A stretch of 64,000 nt of DNA from Syngnathus acus (Eukaryota; Chordata; Actinopteri; Syngnathiformes; Syngnathidae): NCBI RefSeq assembly GCF_901709675.1, contig NC_051092.1, positions 2,360,491 to 2,424,490 on the forward strand, read 5' to 3'. Made by a program: the position numbers and the translations under genes. The notes under the pieces are model-generated. The model did not search any database. It saw only the letters and a program-made list of their open reading frames with translations, and was not told where the DNA came from. This document shows positions 42,430-52,090 of this stretch, piece after piece (position 1 is the first letter of the stretch; each line of letters begins with the position of its first letter).

Positions 42430-43330
42430 TTGCTAGCGCCAATAATCGGACACTTCATTAGGTACAGCACGCCAGGAGACTCCAAAAAGAGTCCCTCCAA
42501 TTTGATTGAAAAGATCACGCACGAAAGTTTGATAGAAAATTGCCTCGTGTTTTGGCAAAAAAAAAAAAAGGTGTGGGGTGTTTGGGGAAGTCCCTTGAAA
42601 AATGCCACCAGTCTTTTGGCCAAACAAAGTGTCCCTTCCATTTGATTGAAAAGTGCACGCAAGAAAGTTGTTAGGCTGTCCATTGGATCTCTGCTCGTCT
42701 CAACCTGTTGTGTGCCGTGGTGAAATGAGCCGCAGTGCATCGGCCCGTTGGGCCACAAGATGGCGATACAGTGACACAAACCGGGATGAAGACTTTTACG
42801 TGACCCCAATGCAAAGCTGCACCATCCAATTCCACCAAGCGCTTCCAATGCGTTGAAAGCAAACGCAAAGTCGCTTGGCCCGTTGGGCCGCAAGATGGCG
42901 TGGCGCGCGATTCAGTGACACCAACTGGGAGTAAGCCTTTATTGAAAGCAAACGCAAAAGTTGCACCATCCAATTCAACCGCGCTCAAAGCAAATGCAAA
43001 GTCGCACCATCAAATTCACCCAATCGCGTTGACCACCTTCCAGCGTCGAAACCAAACGTTTGCCAACAGTCCCAATGCTAAAGCATGCATAGAATCAAAT
43101 GTAAATGTAATCAAAGCATGCATAGAATCAATTGTAAATGTAATCAATTAAGTAATCAAAGCATGCATAGAATCAATTGTAAATGTAATCAATTAAGTAC
43201 AAGAAATGAAGCGATAGCGCTACGTGTCGCCATCATATTCGCCCAATGGCGTTAACCACCTTCCAGAGCGTCGAAACAAAACGTTTGCCAACCTTCCCAA
43301 TGCCAAAGTTCAATCATAGAATACAATCAA
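42430..43330. repeat. locally duplicated repeat block
   Basis: Several pairs of near copies are visible. GTCCCTCCAATTTGATTGAAAAG at about 42491 matches a copy near 42630. GGCCCGTTGGGCCRCAAGATGGCG occurs at about 42740 and 42876. CACCTTCCAG..CGTCGAAA.AAACGTTTGCCAAC occurs at about 43032 and 43258. GCATGCATAGAATCAATTGT with ATGTAATCAATTAAGTA is a 35-45 bp unit repeated three times at 43083-43199. The block looks like serial local duplication and matches no family I recognise. Confidence 0.6.
42938..42943 (-). terminator. candidate poly(A) signal of the Ig gene
   Basis: TTTATT on the + strand is AATAAA on the minus strand, about 0.77 kb past the stop codon of the Ig gene. Confidence 0.35.
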
Positions 43331-43570
43331 TTCAATCAGTAGAAGAAAATTGAATAAGAAAACTCTGGCTCGGCCCCTCCTCCCCTGCTGCAAACAAGTC
43401 GAAGGCCAACCGCTCAGGCGTCACGCTCCCTCAAGCCAGATGGACGAGGGTGTCCATTGCGCGAGGGCCTCGTGTCGCCGTCAACGCCGCCGCCGCCGCC
43501 ACTGCCTTCCCGCTTCTCCCGATCCGCTTTCTGTGTTTCGTGCTTGATTCTTTTTTTTTTTTAATTGCAG

Positions 43571-43592
43571 AATGAATGAATGAATGAATGAA
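43571..43592. repeat. (GAAT)n microsatellite
   Basis: About five GAAT units, next to a T run, in the 3' flank of the Ig gene. Confidence 0.85.
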
Positions 43593-43715
43593 AAAAGAAA
43601 AATGGAAGCGCCGCCAGGATGTCTCGTCTGAGGAAAAGCAGAGAGCCGCCGGTTAGAAAAAGCGCAGCGCAGCCACGGTGGACGAAAAACGGCGGCTCAC
43701 CCGGCTGGCGGGTGT

Positions 43716-46048
43716 CTACAGCATCATCACGTAGAGCCCGACAAAGACGCTTATCACCAGCAGAGCGACGGAGCAGGACACGCCCTGGATGGCTGCGCCC
43801 GGTCCTAGAGCAAAGATGGCAAACATTGGCCCGGGCGGGGGGGGCTTGCTCCACTGACATGCAAGTACTCACTCCTATTGTCAACGGGGTGAGCGGGGTT
43901 GTCAGCGGGGTTCTCATCGGGGTCGACGAGGAAGGGCTTGGACCCGACCTCTGTGCCATCGCAGCTGGTCGCCTTGCAAATGAAGTCGCCTTTGGCCTGA
44001 GGGTCCAAAGTGAACTTGGACCTGTCCTTGCCAGCCGCGCCGTCACTCGGTTGCACACTTTCTCCGTCCCTCAGCCACTGGTAGCTTTGGACGTCACCCT
44101 GGGCATCACACGTGAGGACCCTGCCACTCTGGCGGATGCTGACCTCGGAGATGGCTGCGGGAGCTGTCAAAAACAGGAAGTTGCGCTTCGCAAGGGGCGG
44201 GCAAAATTTCTGGGATGGTGCTTTCCAAGGGCCCTCTACTTACTTGCGTAGGTGTACGTGAACGCGGGGCTATCCTTGGTGTTGGCACCCCCGTACTCTG
44301 TGGCCTTGCAAACGTATTTACCGTTGTCAGTCGCCCCAAGGGAGCTGATGGTCAACACGTTGTTCTGGATCTGGGTCTTAGGAGGATTGGCAGCGAGGGC
44401 AGTGTCGTCCTTGGTCCACTTGATTTCCTTGGCTTCACCGATGACCTTGCACACTAGGGTCAAATCGCAGCCGTTTCTCTTCACCACTTTGGCAGAAGTG
44501 ACAGCAGCTGTTGGGAAAGAGGAAATGAGATGCAAATCGGGGTCCCGCTTGCATTTTCCAAGGGCCCCCTCGTCTCGTCATCCTGAGCCACGGGAACAAT
44601 TGCACGTCGGAGAGGGTGGGCCTTTGAAAAAATCCCAACCAACCAAACTTTGACCTTTTTAACCAGGGTGTGAAAAGATCAAGTAGATTTCAAGAGCGAC
44701 ACTTAAAAGCAAATAGCGGCGGCGGCAGTAATCGAATTTTTCAATGCGCGCCGCCTGCCGCTGTGTTCTCTGAATTGTCTGAGCGGCTACCTCGAGACTT
44801 TCAACAAGCACGTGGTATCCTTTGCGTAAAGGGAGTGAAAGGAGCGCGAGAGCCGCGACGCCAAACTTACTTCGGACTTCAACTTTAAACGTTTTGGCGG
44901 CTGTACCGCTCTTCGTGGCCTGGTACGTCCCGCTTTCAGCTTTTCCTATGTCGAAGAGGCCCAACTCTTTCTTTTCGGCGGTGAACTTGGGCGGATCAGC
45001 GCTGTCGGTGACTTCAGCTTCGGCGCCATCCTTGCCTTTAAACATCCATGTGACCCCTGTGTCTGTGGAATCCAATTTGATGGATTTACCAGCCGTGACG
45101 TTGCAAACGGCATTGCCCTCGGGGCAGGTCACTGAAAAAGCCCAAAACAGTTGTATGAGTTATTCACCGCAATAGCAAAGTCCAAGCGCAGGCGCTCAAA
45201 TGCCAAAGAAGGCGGTCGGCGCCGAAGTACAAACGCATGTAGACTGGTCAAATGACTCGCTTTTGTTTTCTTCACAAAAAGGAACGCTGGCACGCAGCCA
45301 TCCCATCCCAGACGATAGGCGTGTAACTTACCGGCACCAACAATGATGGTGTACTTGTCCACATTATTAGGGTAAGTGGCAAAGTACACGCCGGTGTCCG
45401 CTGCTGTCAGGGTGCCCTTTAAACCTGCTGGAGCAGTGTCGTCTTTAGCCAATCCTGATGGGAGGGTCCCCGTCTGTGTTTTGAAGTGCCACTCGGCTGC
45501 AGGATTGGGCGTCGGTATTATGAGGGCGTCGCCTATTTGGCAGAACACCACCTTATCCTGCTTGCCGTTGCACGGTGCCGGATCTGGAAAAGCAGAGATG
45601 GCCAAAGCATGCTCTTACTCCTCCCGCTGTGTACTAAAAGGACACCACCGATTGTACCGACAGAAAGCTACTTCACGGCACAAAGTCGATTTTAGCATTG
45701 AGCTATGTCATTTGTGCAAGTCGCTTTCGGGATGTTCTCGGCGAGCCATTTTGCCACCATCCCCATGGACGTGTCCAAATGCAATTCCCAAAATGAAGGC
45801 GCAAAACATTGCACGCGTGACAACAAAGTGGGCCTTTTTCAAATCAACATGGCTTGTCTTTTAGCTTTTGACGCTTTCGACTGACTTGTGATGACAATGA
45901 ATTTATTGGCTACAGTCCTTTTGGTTGGCTGCTTTATTGCTTGACGCTTTGAACCAACTTCAATCAATCGGATTGCGTCTAAAGTGTGAAAAGTTTTACC
46001 ACCTGCCGAGTGGACGCAGAAGAGCAAGAAGATTGTCACAAGCTTCAT
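43716..46048 (-). CDS. four-Ig-domain cell-surface protein, probably GPI-anchored (unnamed)
   Basis: Six exons, all joined in phase 1 as is typical of Ig genes: 46003-46048, 45332-45583, 44871-45131, 44244-44507, 43873-44163, 43716-43804, encoding 400 aa. Exon 1 is a signal peptide (MKLVTIFLLFCVHSAG). Exons 2-5 each encode one Ig-like domain (about residues 16-99, 100-186, 187-274, 275-371). Domains 3 and 4 have the usual Cys pair (LTLVC/GKYVC and RVLTC/GDFIC) and a W (IKW, YQW). Domains 1 and 2 keep the Asp/Glu-x-Gly-x-Tyr turn (DTGVYFAT, ESGTYQAT) but have Ala where the second Cys should be, as in the Cys-less first domains of the CD2/SLAM and CEACAM groups. The final exon ends in a hydrophobic stretch (VSCSVALLVISVFVGLYVMML) directly before the stop, which fits a GPI signal or a tail-less anchor. 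I do not recognise the orthologue. An adhesion or immune-receptor ligand role is inference. Confidence 0.85.
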
Positions 46049-46067
46049 GCTGATGACGCAGAGAGCG

Positions 46068-46166
46068 AGCGGCTGGCTGGCTGGCTGGCTGGGTGGGTGC
46101 GCTGGCTGGCTGGGTTGGTTGGCTGGGTTGGGTTGGGTTGGCTGGCTCGCTGGCTGGCTGGCTGCT
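46068..46166. repeat. (GGCT)n minisatellite
   Basis: About 100 bp of GGCT units with GGGTTG interruptions, just upstream of the signal-peptide exon of the Ig gene. Confidence 0.9.
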
Positions 46167-46483
46167 CAGACTCGACAAGCGAATCAAGTGACCGTCGGAC
46201 GCGAGCTCTGCCTGCTACCCCCAAGGTGCGTGACGTCACGCCGCTTTGACACGCAGAGCCCACGCGCGCTTCGTTTAATGTCAAAGCGTCTGGCAGGATG
46301 ACGGGAGTCACGTCAGCGTCAGTGAAGTCTTGCAAGTTGTTGCATGGCGCCCAACTTTATTACTACCGTCATCAGGAGTTCAAGACGAACGGGCTCATGA
46401 GTCAGCCAAATGTGCAAAATGGCGCGCCACGCTTGTTTTGGAGTGGGCATAAAATGATTACAATGCAGTACCTGTCTTGGCAT

Positions 46484-47090
46484 CGATCTGAAAAAAAATC
46501 ATGCTCGAGTTGACGCTCTTACAGTTCGTCCCGCTGTTGCATAACATCAAATCGGTAGTGGCACGCATTCTTTGAAGTGCATTAGAAATACAACATTTTT
46601 CAAATACATATTGTATTTATTATTATAATTATTTTTCATTTTCAATCAATCTGAAAAAAAATGTGTTATAGTTCGTCCAGACGTTGCATTACATTAAATA
46701 AATACAATTATTTTAAAAGAAATATATTTATTATTATAATTATTTTTCATTGTCAATCTGAAAAAAAATCTGTTATAGTTCGTCCAGAGGTTGCTTTACA
46801 TTAAATAAATAAATACAATTACTTTAGAAGATATATATATATATATATATATATTGCATTTTTATATTCATTATTTTTCATTTTCAATCAATCTGAAAAA
46901 AATCATGCTTGAGTTTACTCTGTTATAGTTCGTCCAGAGGTCGCATTACATAAAATCGGTATTGGCGCGCATTCTTCAAAGTGGATTCAAAATAAATCAA
47001 TAAATACAATTATTTTCAAATATATATATATATATATTATTTGAAAATAATTGTATATTATTGATATATATATATATATAGGATTTTTTA
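46484..47090. repeat. AT-rich tandem repeat, about four diverged copies, with (AT)n
   Basis: Each copy starts near ATCTGAAAAAAAATC and continues TGTTATAGTTCGTCCAGAGGTTGC, then ATTAAATAAATACAATTA, and ends TTATTTTTCATTTTCAAT. Copies begin at about 46486, 46649, 46755 and 46889. (AT)n expansions sit at 46830-46853, around 47021-47038 and 47063-47081. Confidence 0.75.
47006..47054. repeat. perfect inverted repeat with (AT)n loop
   Basis: Arms ACAATTATTTTCAAAT (47006-47021) and ATTTGAAAATAATTGT (47039-47054) are exact reverse complements. They are separated by 17 bp of alternating AT that can itself pair, so the whole 49 bp could extrude as a hairpin or cruciform. Confidence 0.85.
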
Positions 47091-47515
47091 ATTCTTTTAC
47101 ATTTTTTAAATTTTGGCAAGCAACTTTGAAGCAGCTTGCGATGGAAACGTTTGCAATCGCACTCATAAAGACGGAACGTCCTTCCTTTTGTCTCCTCCGG
47201 GTTGAGCAACATCCTCAGGATTCCAAGCCTTCAAACGACTGGCGTGTCACTCACTTTGTGACTCGGCTCCGCACCTTTGGTAGCTCTGCCGCTTTGCATC
47301 AGAGGACAAAGGCAAAGCTGAAGCCCTCGACCTCCCTCGACCCCGTCCAAAGCAAGCGCTTTTCGTGGCAATGTTGCATCAGTCATCTTCCTGGCCGCTC
47401 TTGGCAAAGTGATGATGGATTGCAAATATCCCGACAAATACTCTCATGCTTGCTGCAGGAATGCGGCTGAGATAATTGGGTGAAGGCAATGGATGATAGA
47501 GAGATAGAGAGATAG

Positions 47516-48065
47516 AGAGATCAATCTTTATTGTCATTGTCACACATGTACAACGAAATTTAAAAAAGTGCCAACCGATCAGTGCATGAGTAAAAAAGAA
47601 ATAGAATAAATAGAATAAAAAGATCAAAAATACAAGCTAAAAAACCCACAGAAGAACATACACAGACATAATCATTTTCCTTTAGCGGCATTCAATGTGA
47701 CTACCGCTGTAGGGTAAAAACTGTTGGCGAATCTGCTAGTCTTTGACCTAATTGATCTGATGGCAACAGTTCGAAAAGGGAGTGGCCAGGGTGGGAAGTG
47801 TCCTTCAGAATGTTCTGCTGTGTTTTTTTGAGACAGCGGGTTTTGTGCAAGTCTTCCAGTGTGGGGAGAGGGCAGCCAACCATCTTCTGTGCTGTGTTGA
47901 TGACCCCTTGGAGCTTTCTCCTCTGAGCAGCAGTGCAGCTGGAGTGCCAAACACATGCAGTACGTTATGGAGCAGCGATAGAAGGACACCAGCAGTCTTT
48001 GTGGAATGCTGTGCCTCCTCAGCACCCTTGGGAAGTAGAGTCGCTGCTGGGCCTTCAGACATATG
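47516..48065 (-). mobile_element. L2-clade LINE, 5'-truncated 3' fragment
   Basis: Minus-strand frames encode the C-terminal end of an L2-type reverse transcriptase: KAQQRLYFPRVLRR, then LPTLEDLHKTRCLKK, DTSHPGHSLFELLPS, IRSKTSRFANSFYP and a final LNAAK. At least two frameshifts break the frame, so it is dead. The 3' UTR ends CGTTGTACATGTGTGACAAT, then GACAATAAAGATTGATC, and runs into a (TCTC/TATC)n tail at 47490-47522. The 5' end is truncated near 48065. Confidence 0.85.
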
Positions 48066-48449
48066 TTATCGTGCTTTATTATTACCCACACAATTTGTTC
48101 ACTTTATTTCCTCATGTAAATCACACCTCACAAAGACATTTGGAGCTCGCCACCGTTTTGCCGAGTGACGGCTGCCGAGCGATCCATAGAGCGATAGCTT
48201 CCTTTTCATTCTGTCTGCGTTCGGCTCAACGGATTCCTTTCCCTCACATTCTCATCATTCTGTCGCCGCCTTTTCTGTCCGCTTTCGATACGGCCGAAGG
48301 GTTTCGCGACGGGCTCTCGAGTTGCCAAGATACCAGAGTGCTGGGTGAGCGAGCGAAAGAAGCAAGAGGGGATTAGGAATGACTGGTCCTGGCTCAAGTG
48401 GCTTTTGACAGCGGTGGCGGTGTTCCCGGCCAAGCGTCGGTCCCAAAAG

Positions 48450-48757
48450 CAGCTCAGTGGCCTAGTGGTAGAGTGCCCGCCCTGAGACTGAAAGGTTGTG
48501 GGTTCAAACCCCGGCCGGGTCATGCCAAAGACTATAAAAATGGGACCCGTTGCCTCCCTGCTTGGCACTCAGCATCAAGGGTTGGAATTTGGGGGGTTAG
48601 ATCACCAAATCATTCCCGAGCGCGGCGCCGCTGCTGCTCCCCTCTCCCCCAGGGGATGGATCCAAATCACACGGGGATGGGTGAAATGCAGAGGACGAAT
48701 ATCACCACACCCAGATGTGTGTGTGTGTGTGACGATCGTTGGGACTTTAACTTTAAA
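48450..48757 (+). mobile_element. tRNA-derived SINE
   Basis: The tRNA-like head has an A-box region (TGGCCTAGTGGTAGAGTG, about 48459-48476) and a near-perfect B box (GGTTCAAACCCC, from about 48501). A conserved body follows (CAAAGACTATAAAAATGGGA, TTGGCACTCAGCATCAAGGG, CCCCAGGGGATGG). The tail holds a GT run and ends GGGACTTTAACTTTAA. This is a form widespread in teleosts. It is a retroposon and not a working tRNA gene. Confidence 0.88.
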
Positions 48758-49665
48758 AGCCAACCACAATCGGACACACAATCGTTTGCTCCCTTTGTGG
48801 CAATTCCTAATCTCCTCTTGCTTCTCTTTTGTTTCAGCCAATTACTACTCCCCAGCTCACGAGGGCAACGTTTTCCGCTTCCTCTTTTGAAAACTTCCAA
48901 ATGCATTTCCTCGAGGGCCTCGTCGTCTTCCGAGCCGGATCGAATGAAGGTGGAGGGGAGTTCTTTCTGCTTTTGCTGGGTGCCACGCTGGATTGAGTCA
49001 TCAAGATTTGGGAAAGGTTCCTTGTTTCAGTTGTAAATGCAACGGAGGCACTTTGGTTACAACTGGCTGCACGTGCGTAGGCTTTCAAATGCAGTCAATT
49101 CGAACTCCAAGCGCTGTCTCTAAATACCTGCATATGACAATGGAATCATCCGGATGTCATGATATAATCGTCTGGATCTTTACAAAGACCAAACACTTCA
49201 CTCAAGTTACGACATCAACAGCAAAACGAACAAGCACGTTCCAATTCACTAAAACACGGGGAGAACAAAAAAAAAGTTGCTTTATTTCAGTATACGACTC
49301 CAGCTAAATGATTTACAAATGATTGAGCAGCAGGAAAAGAGGAAGAAAAATGCACTCGAAGCACACGAGAGGTGTGCGGGGCGAAGAAGATGGCAGGCCC
49401 AAACTTTGCATCTGACAACGTTTGGTACTTTTGCATTGGATGGGGATTTGGCGCCATCTTGTGGAATCGTGAAGCTATTACAGTATCGCCAGAGAGTTTT
49501 CCGGCAAAACGCTAGCGAGAGAGATAGGTGTCTGTCAGTCGGTGAATTTATGGTGGATGACTGCACTGGACGATGAAATTCACTTTCTGAACTAAACCCA
49601 AAAACTCCCGCCGATTGCAATTGATGGAGCTGCACCGGCATACCAACAGACGATTTGCAAGATAC

Positions 49666-49671
49666 TTTATT
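49666..49671 (-). terminator. adm: candidate poly(A) signal of adm
   Basis: TTTATT on the + strand is AATAAA on the minus strand (GAATAAAGTATC), 91 bp beyond the adm stop codon. Confidence 0.5.
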
Positions 49672-49761
49672 CACTCGTACACATTTAATAAAGGCCACTT
49701 CACGGACAGTTCATTTTCTTCCAGATACTTTGTCATCATTTCCTAGCAAACTCCGTCTTCC

Positions 49762-50779
49762 TTAGCGGGCAATGCCGTTTAACAGCGCTTGCCGGGTCGG
49801 GCGAGGTCGCTCCGCTTCACTCTGCGTCCGTCCGAGTGACTCGTCGAGAGAGGCCTTGCCTTGATCTTTGCTGTGCTTAGCAAGCGCACCCAACAAGCAA
49901 TCTCCTCCGGCCCGGTGCGAGGCGCAGGCGCGTGCGTCCGTAGGCTCGTCGGTGCCTCGGCGGCGGCGCCCAATCGATCTCATCTTGTCTTTTGGGGCGC
50001 TGGCCACCTTTTTGTCATTGTCGTGCATCTGGCTCAGGCGGTGGATGAGCTCGTGGTAGGAGCATGAGAAGAGGAAGCAACCGGAGGTTTTGGATGGCGA
50101 GCGTCGCCTTCTGATGTTGAACGGCAGGCTTCAGGAAAAAGAAGTTCTTATCATACGCGATATCTTTGAAACGGCAGTCGAGGTTATTTGGATGGTGCCG
50201 ATGCTCATCTTGGCAGTAGGACTCGAATCGTCGAGTTTTGTGTACCTGGAGTCCGCCAATTCCATTTTTGCGTCTCCGCCCTGCTGTGGTGGTCCGATGA
50301 GGACGGTGGACACGTCCCTCTTCGTTGCCAGGCGCCCTTTGAACCTGAGGCGCACAGGAAGCCAGCAACGGGTTTAGGCACGTTTCGGCCACTTTCAAAG
50401 TCAAAGTCTGCTTTGTTGTCAATTTCGTCACGTGCCGAGACACGCGAAGAAATTGAAATTACGTTCCCACTATCCCACGGTGACAAGACGTAGTACACAG
50501 TATACATGCAAGTAAACAACACAAAAGAAAATAAAAACAAGAAGGCTCAAACAATGAATAAATGTGGCTCAGTAGTGACGTTTGGTAGAGCCACCCCCCA
50601 AAGAACTCTCAAGAGGTCAGTCTTGAAAAGAGAAGTCCGTATGGATTTGGATAGATACGTTTACATCAGTTTGACCAATGCGTGGCTCACCTTTTCCGGA
50701 GCGCAATGCTCCTCACCTGCGGCATCACCGCCGTTAGCACGCAGCAGCAGCAGATGAGTGTGTGCAGCGCCAGCCTCAT
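49762..50779 (-). CDS. adm: adrenomedullin precursor (adma/admb type)
   Basis: Coding exons 50691-50779, 50246-50344 and 49762-50128 join in phase to 184 aa (the human precursor is 185). Adrenomedullin is a secreted vasodilator peptide acting on CALCRL/RAMP receptors. The signal peptide is MRLALHTLICCCCVLTAVMPQ. A short PAMP-like region follows (LRKRFKGRLATKRDV). A tetrabasic RRRR cleavage site then precedes SPSKTSGCFLFSC, a six-residue disulfide ring like the CRFGTC ring of human. The helix part reads SYHELIHRLSQMH, similar to fish HDLAFRLHQL, then APKDKMRSIGRRRR, an amidation and cleavage site. The predicted C-terminus is Ile-amide, where family members usually end Tyr-amide. The ring lacks its Gly. 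Synteny with ampd3 and rnf141 supports adm. Which teleost paralogue it is remains open. Confidence 0.88.
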
Positions 50780-50812
50780 GTTGGCGGGGGGCCGGCGAGC
50801 CAGCCAGCGAGC
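50780..50812 (-). other. adm: adm 5'UTR part of the first coding exon
   Basis: On the minus strand the acceptor TTTTTCTTCCTCTCGCAG ends at 50813. The exon then runs untranslated from 50812 to the ATG at 50779. Confidence 0.7.
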
Positions 50813-50851
50813 CTGCGAGAGGAAGAAAAAGCTGCCAGAGATGACGTAGAA

Positions 50852-51115
50852 TAGATTAGAATAGATCTTCATTGTCGTTGTCACACATGTACAACGAAAT
50901 TGAAAAAGTGCCAACCGATCAGTGCATGAAATAAAAAATAAATAGAATAAAAAGATCAAAAATACAAGGTAAAAATACACAGACCGTTTTTTTTAGCGCC
51001 ATTTAATGTGACTACCGCTGTAGGGGAAACCACTGCTGGCGAATCTGCTAGTCCTTGACCTAATTGATCTGTAGCGTCTGCCTGATGGCGCAAAGATTCT
51101 GAAAGTCCAGGCAGA
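50852..51115 (-). mobile_element. L2 LINE 3' fragment inside adm intron 1
   Basis: Minus strand: PSGRRYRSIRSRTSRFASS matches the end of the L2 reverse transcriptase. After it come the same 3' UTR as the 47.5 kb copy (GATCGGTTGGCACTTTTTCA, TTTCGTTGTACATGTGTGAC) and a tail of TCTATTCTAATCTATTC. It is 5'-truncated and ends about 40 bp before the splice acceptor of the first adm coding exon. Confidence 0.85.
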
Positions 51116-51981
51116 AATTCGACTTTTGGTTTGTTCCGTTAGGATCAATTCCATTAAGGAAAAACTGCGTGTGCTCATAAGAACTGAGAAGTTGCCCTTT
51201 TTTTTTTTTCTCCCAAATCAAAATGTTTCGTAAAGACATTCTTTCTTTTTTTTTTAATTAAAAAACAACAACAACACAAATAGAGCAAAGCTATATTTTG
51301 CCAGGATTAAAACTTGTAATCTTTCAAGGTGCATTTTCCCCAAGATAATTTTATAATGGACTTTATTTACCATGCAAGGGAAAATACGTACAAATCGTAT
51401 TTAATGTAATACACTTTTGCAAAAATAAAACTGCAGCTTTATTGGATGAAACGTCACAATCAAACGTTTCATTTGTCCCCAAGCTAAGGAAAAAATGACT
51501 AACTGATTTATTACTCTTTACTATTAGTTGTATTAATTTTAGTCTAGTGGATTTCATTTTCCACTTTGATTTTCCTCTCATTGTCCGATGGTGCTCTTGA
51601 AGTCAAATCAATTATCATCAAGCCCTGTACATAGTCACATAATTCATTTCGAAATCATTTCAAAATTTGAGACTCTCTATATCACAAGAATTTGCAAAGT
51701 CACTTTGCAAAGTTTATTTGAACACATCGGGAGTCGCCAATGAGGAATTGAAAAGGTCAAGACTGGGACAAATGAATGGAGATAAAGAGCTTCATATAAT
51801 ATCTATCAGTTTCATAACTATTGTGAAAAATCATCAATGTCTTTGCGTGAATAAATATAATTAGTAATTTGGTATTCTAAAATCATAATTTGTGTCATTC
51901 TACTTTTTTTTTTTCACTACCCCAGGTGACTGGAGAAAGGTGAGGATGTGCGTGATAGCAAATAAGAAATCAATTTCTTAC

Positions 51982-52056
51982 CTGTAATTTCCAAGTGAGT
52001 TGTCGAGGTGATGAGAAGATGTTGGTGTCGTCGTCTTTACTCTGTGTGGAGGTCTG
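51982..52056 (-). other. adm: adm noncoding first exon
   Basis: The donor TTACAG|GTAAGAAATT is on the minus strand (GT at 51981-51980). Upstream is a TATA box at 52081-52090, which places the start site near 52055. In known adrenomedullin genes the first exon is likewise untranslated. Confidence 0.6.
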
Positions 52057-52080
52057 ACGTTTACACTGAGGACATGCGAG

Positions 52081-52090
52081 TTTTTATAGA
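52081..52090 (-). promoter_or_regulatory. adm: TATA box of adm
   Basis: TCTATAAAAA on the minus strand lies about 30 bp upstream of the inferred start of the noncoding first exon. Mammalian ADM promoters also have a TATA box. Confidence 0.65.

Larger units (their letters stand above)
40655..43715. other. ampd3 upstream region and 3' flank of the Ig gene
   Basis: About 3 kb without recognised coding exons. The left part is the putative ampd3 promoter and 5'UTR. The right part (42430-43715) contains locally duplicated sequence, probably within the 3'UTR or 3' flank of the minus-strand Ig gene. A minus-strand AATAAA lies at 42938-42943. Confidence 0.45.
46049..49681. other. repeat-rich interval between the Ig gene and adm
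   Basis: No gene is recognised. It contains a CTGG minisatellite (46068-46166), an AT-rich tandem repeat with a hairpin (46484-47090), an L2 LINE fragment (47516-48065), a tRNA-derived SINE (48450-48757) and about 0.9 kb of unassigned sequence. The part next to 46048 must hold the promoter of the Ig gene, but no TATA box stands out. Confidence 0.5.

Noticed and set aside
43083-43199. Regularly spaced short repeats resembling a CRISPR array
   Set aside because: The window is vertebrate nuclear DNA. The units are contiguous tandem copies without unique spacers.
47672-48091. 139-codon minus-strand frame as a possible gene
   Set aside because: It is the frameshifted C-terminus of an L2 reverse transcriptase, reported as a mobile element instead.
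48450-48522. Possible tRNA gene (A and B boxes)
   Set aside because: The body and tail match a teleost SINE, the acceptor stem is not intact, and it is a retroposon head.
48398-49036. 212-codon + strand frame
   Set aside because: It runs through the SINE and a GT run and has no recognisable domain, so it is a chance frame.
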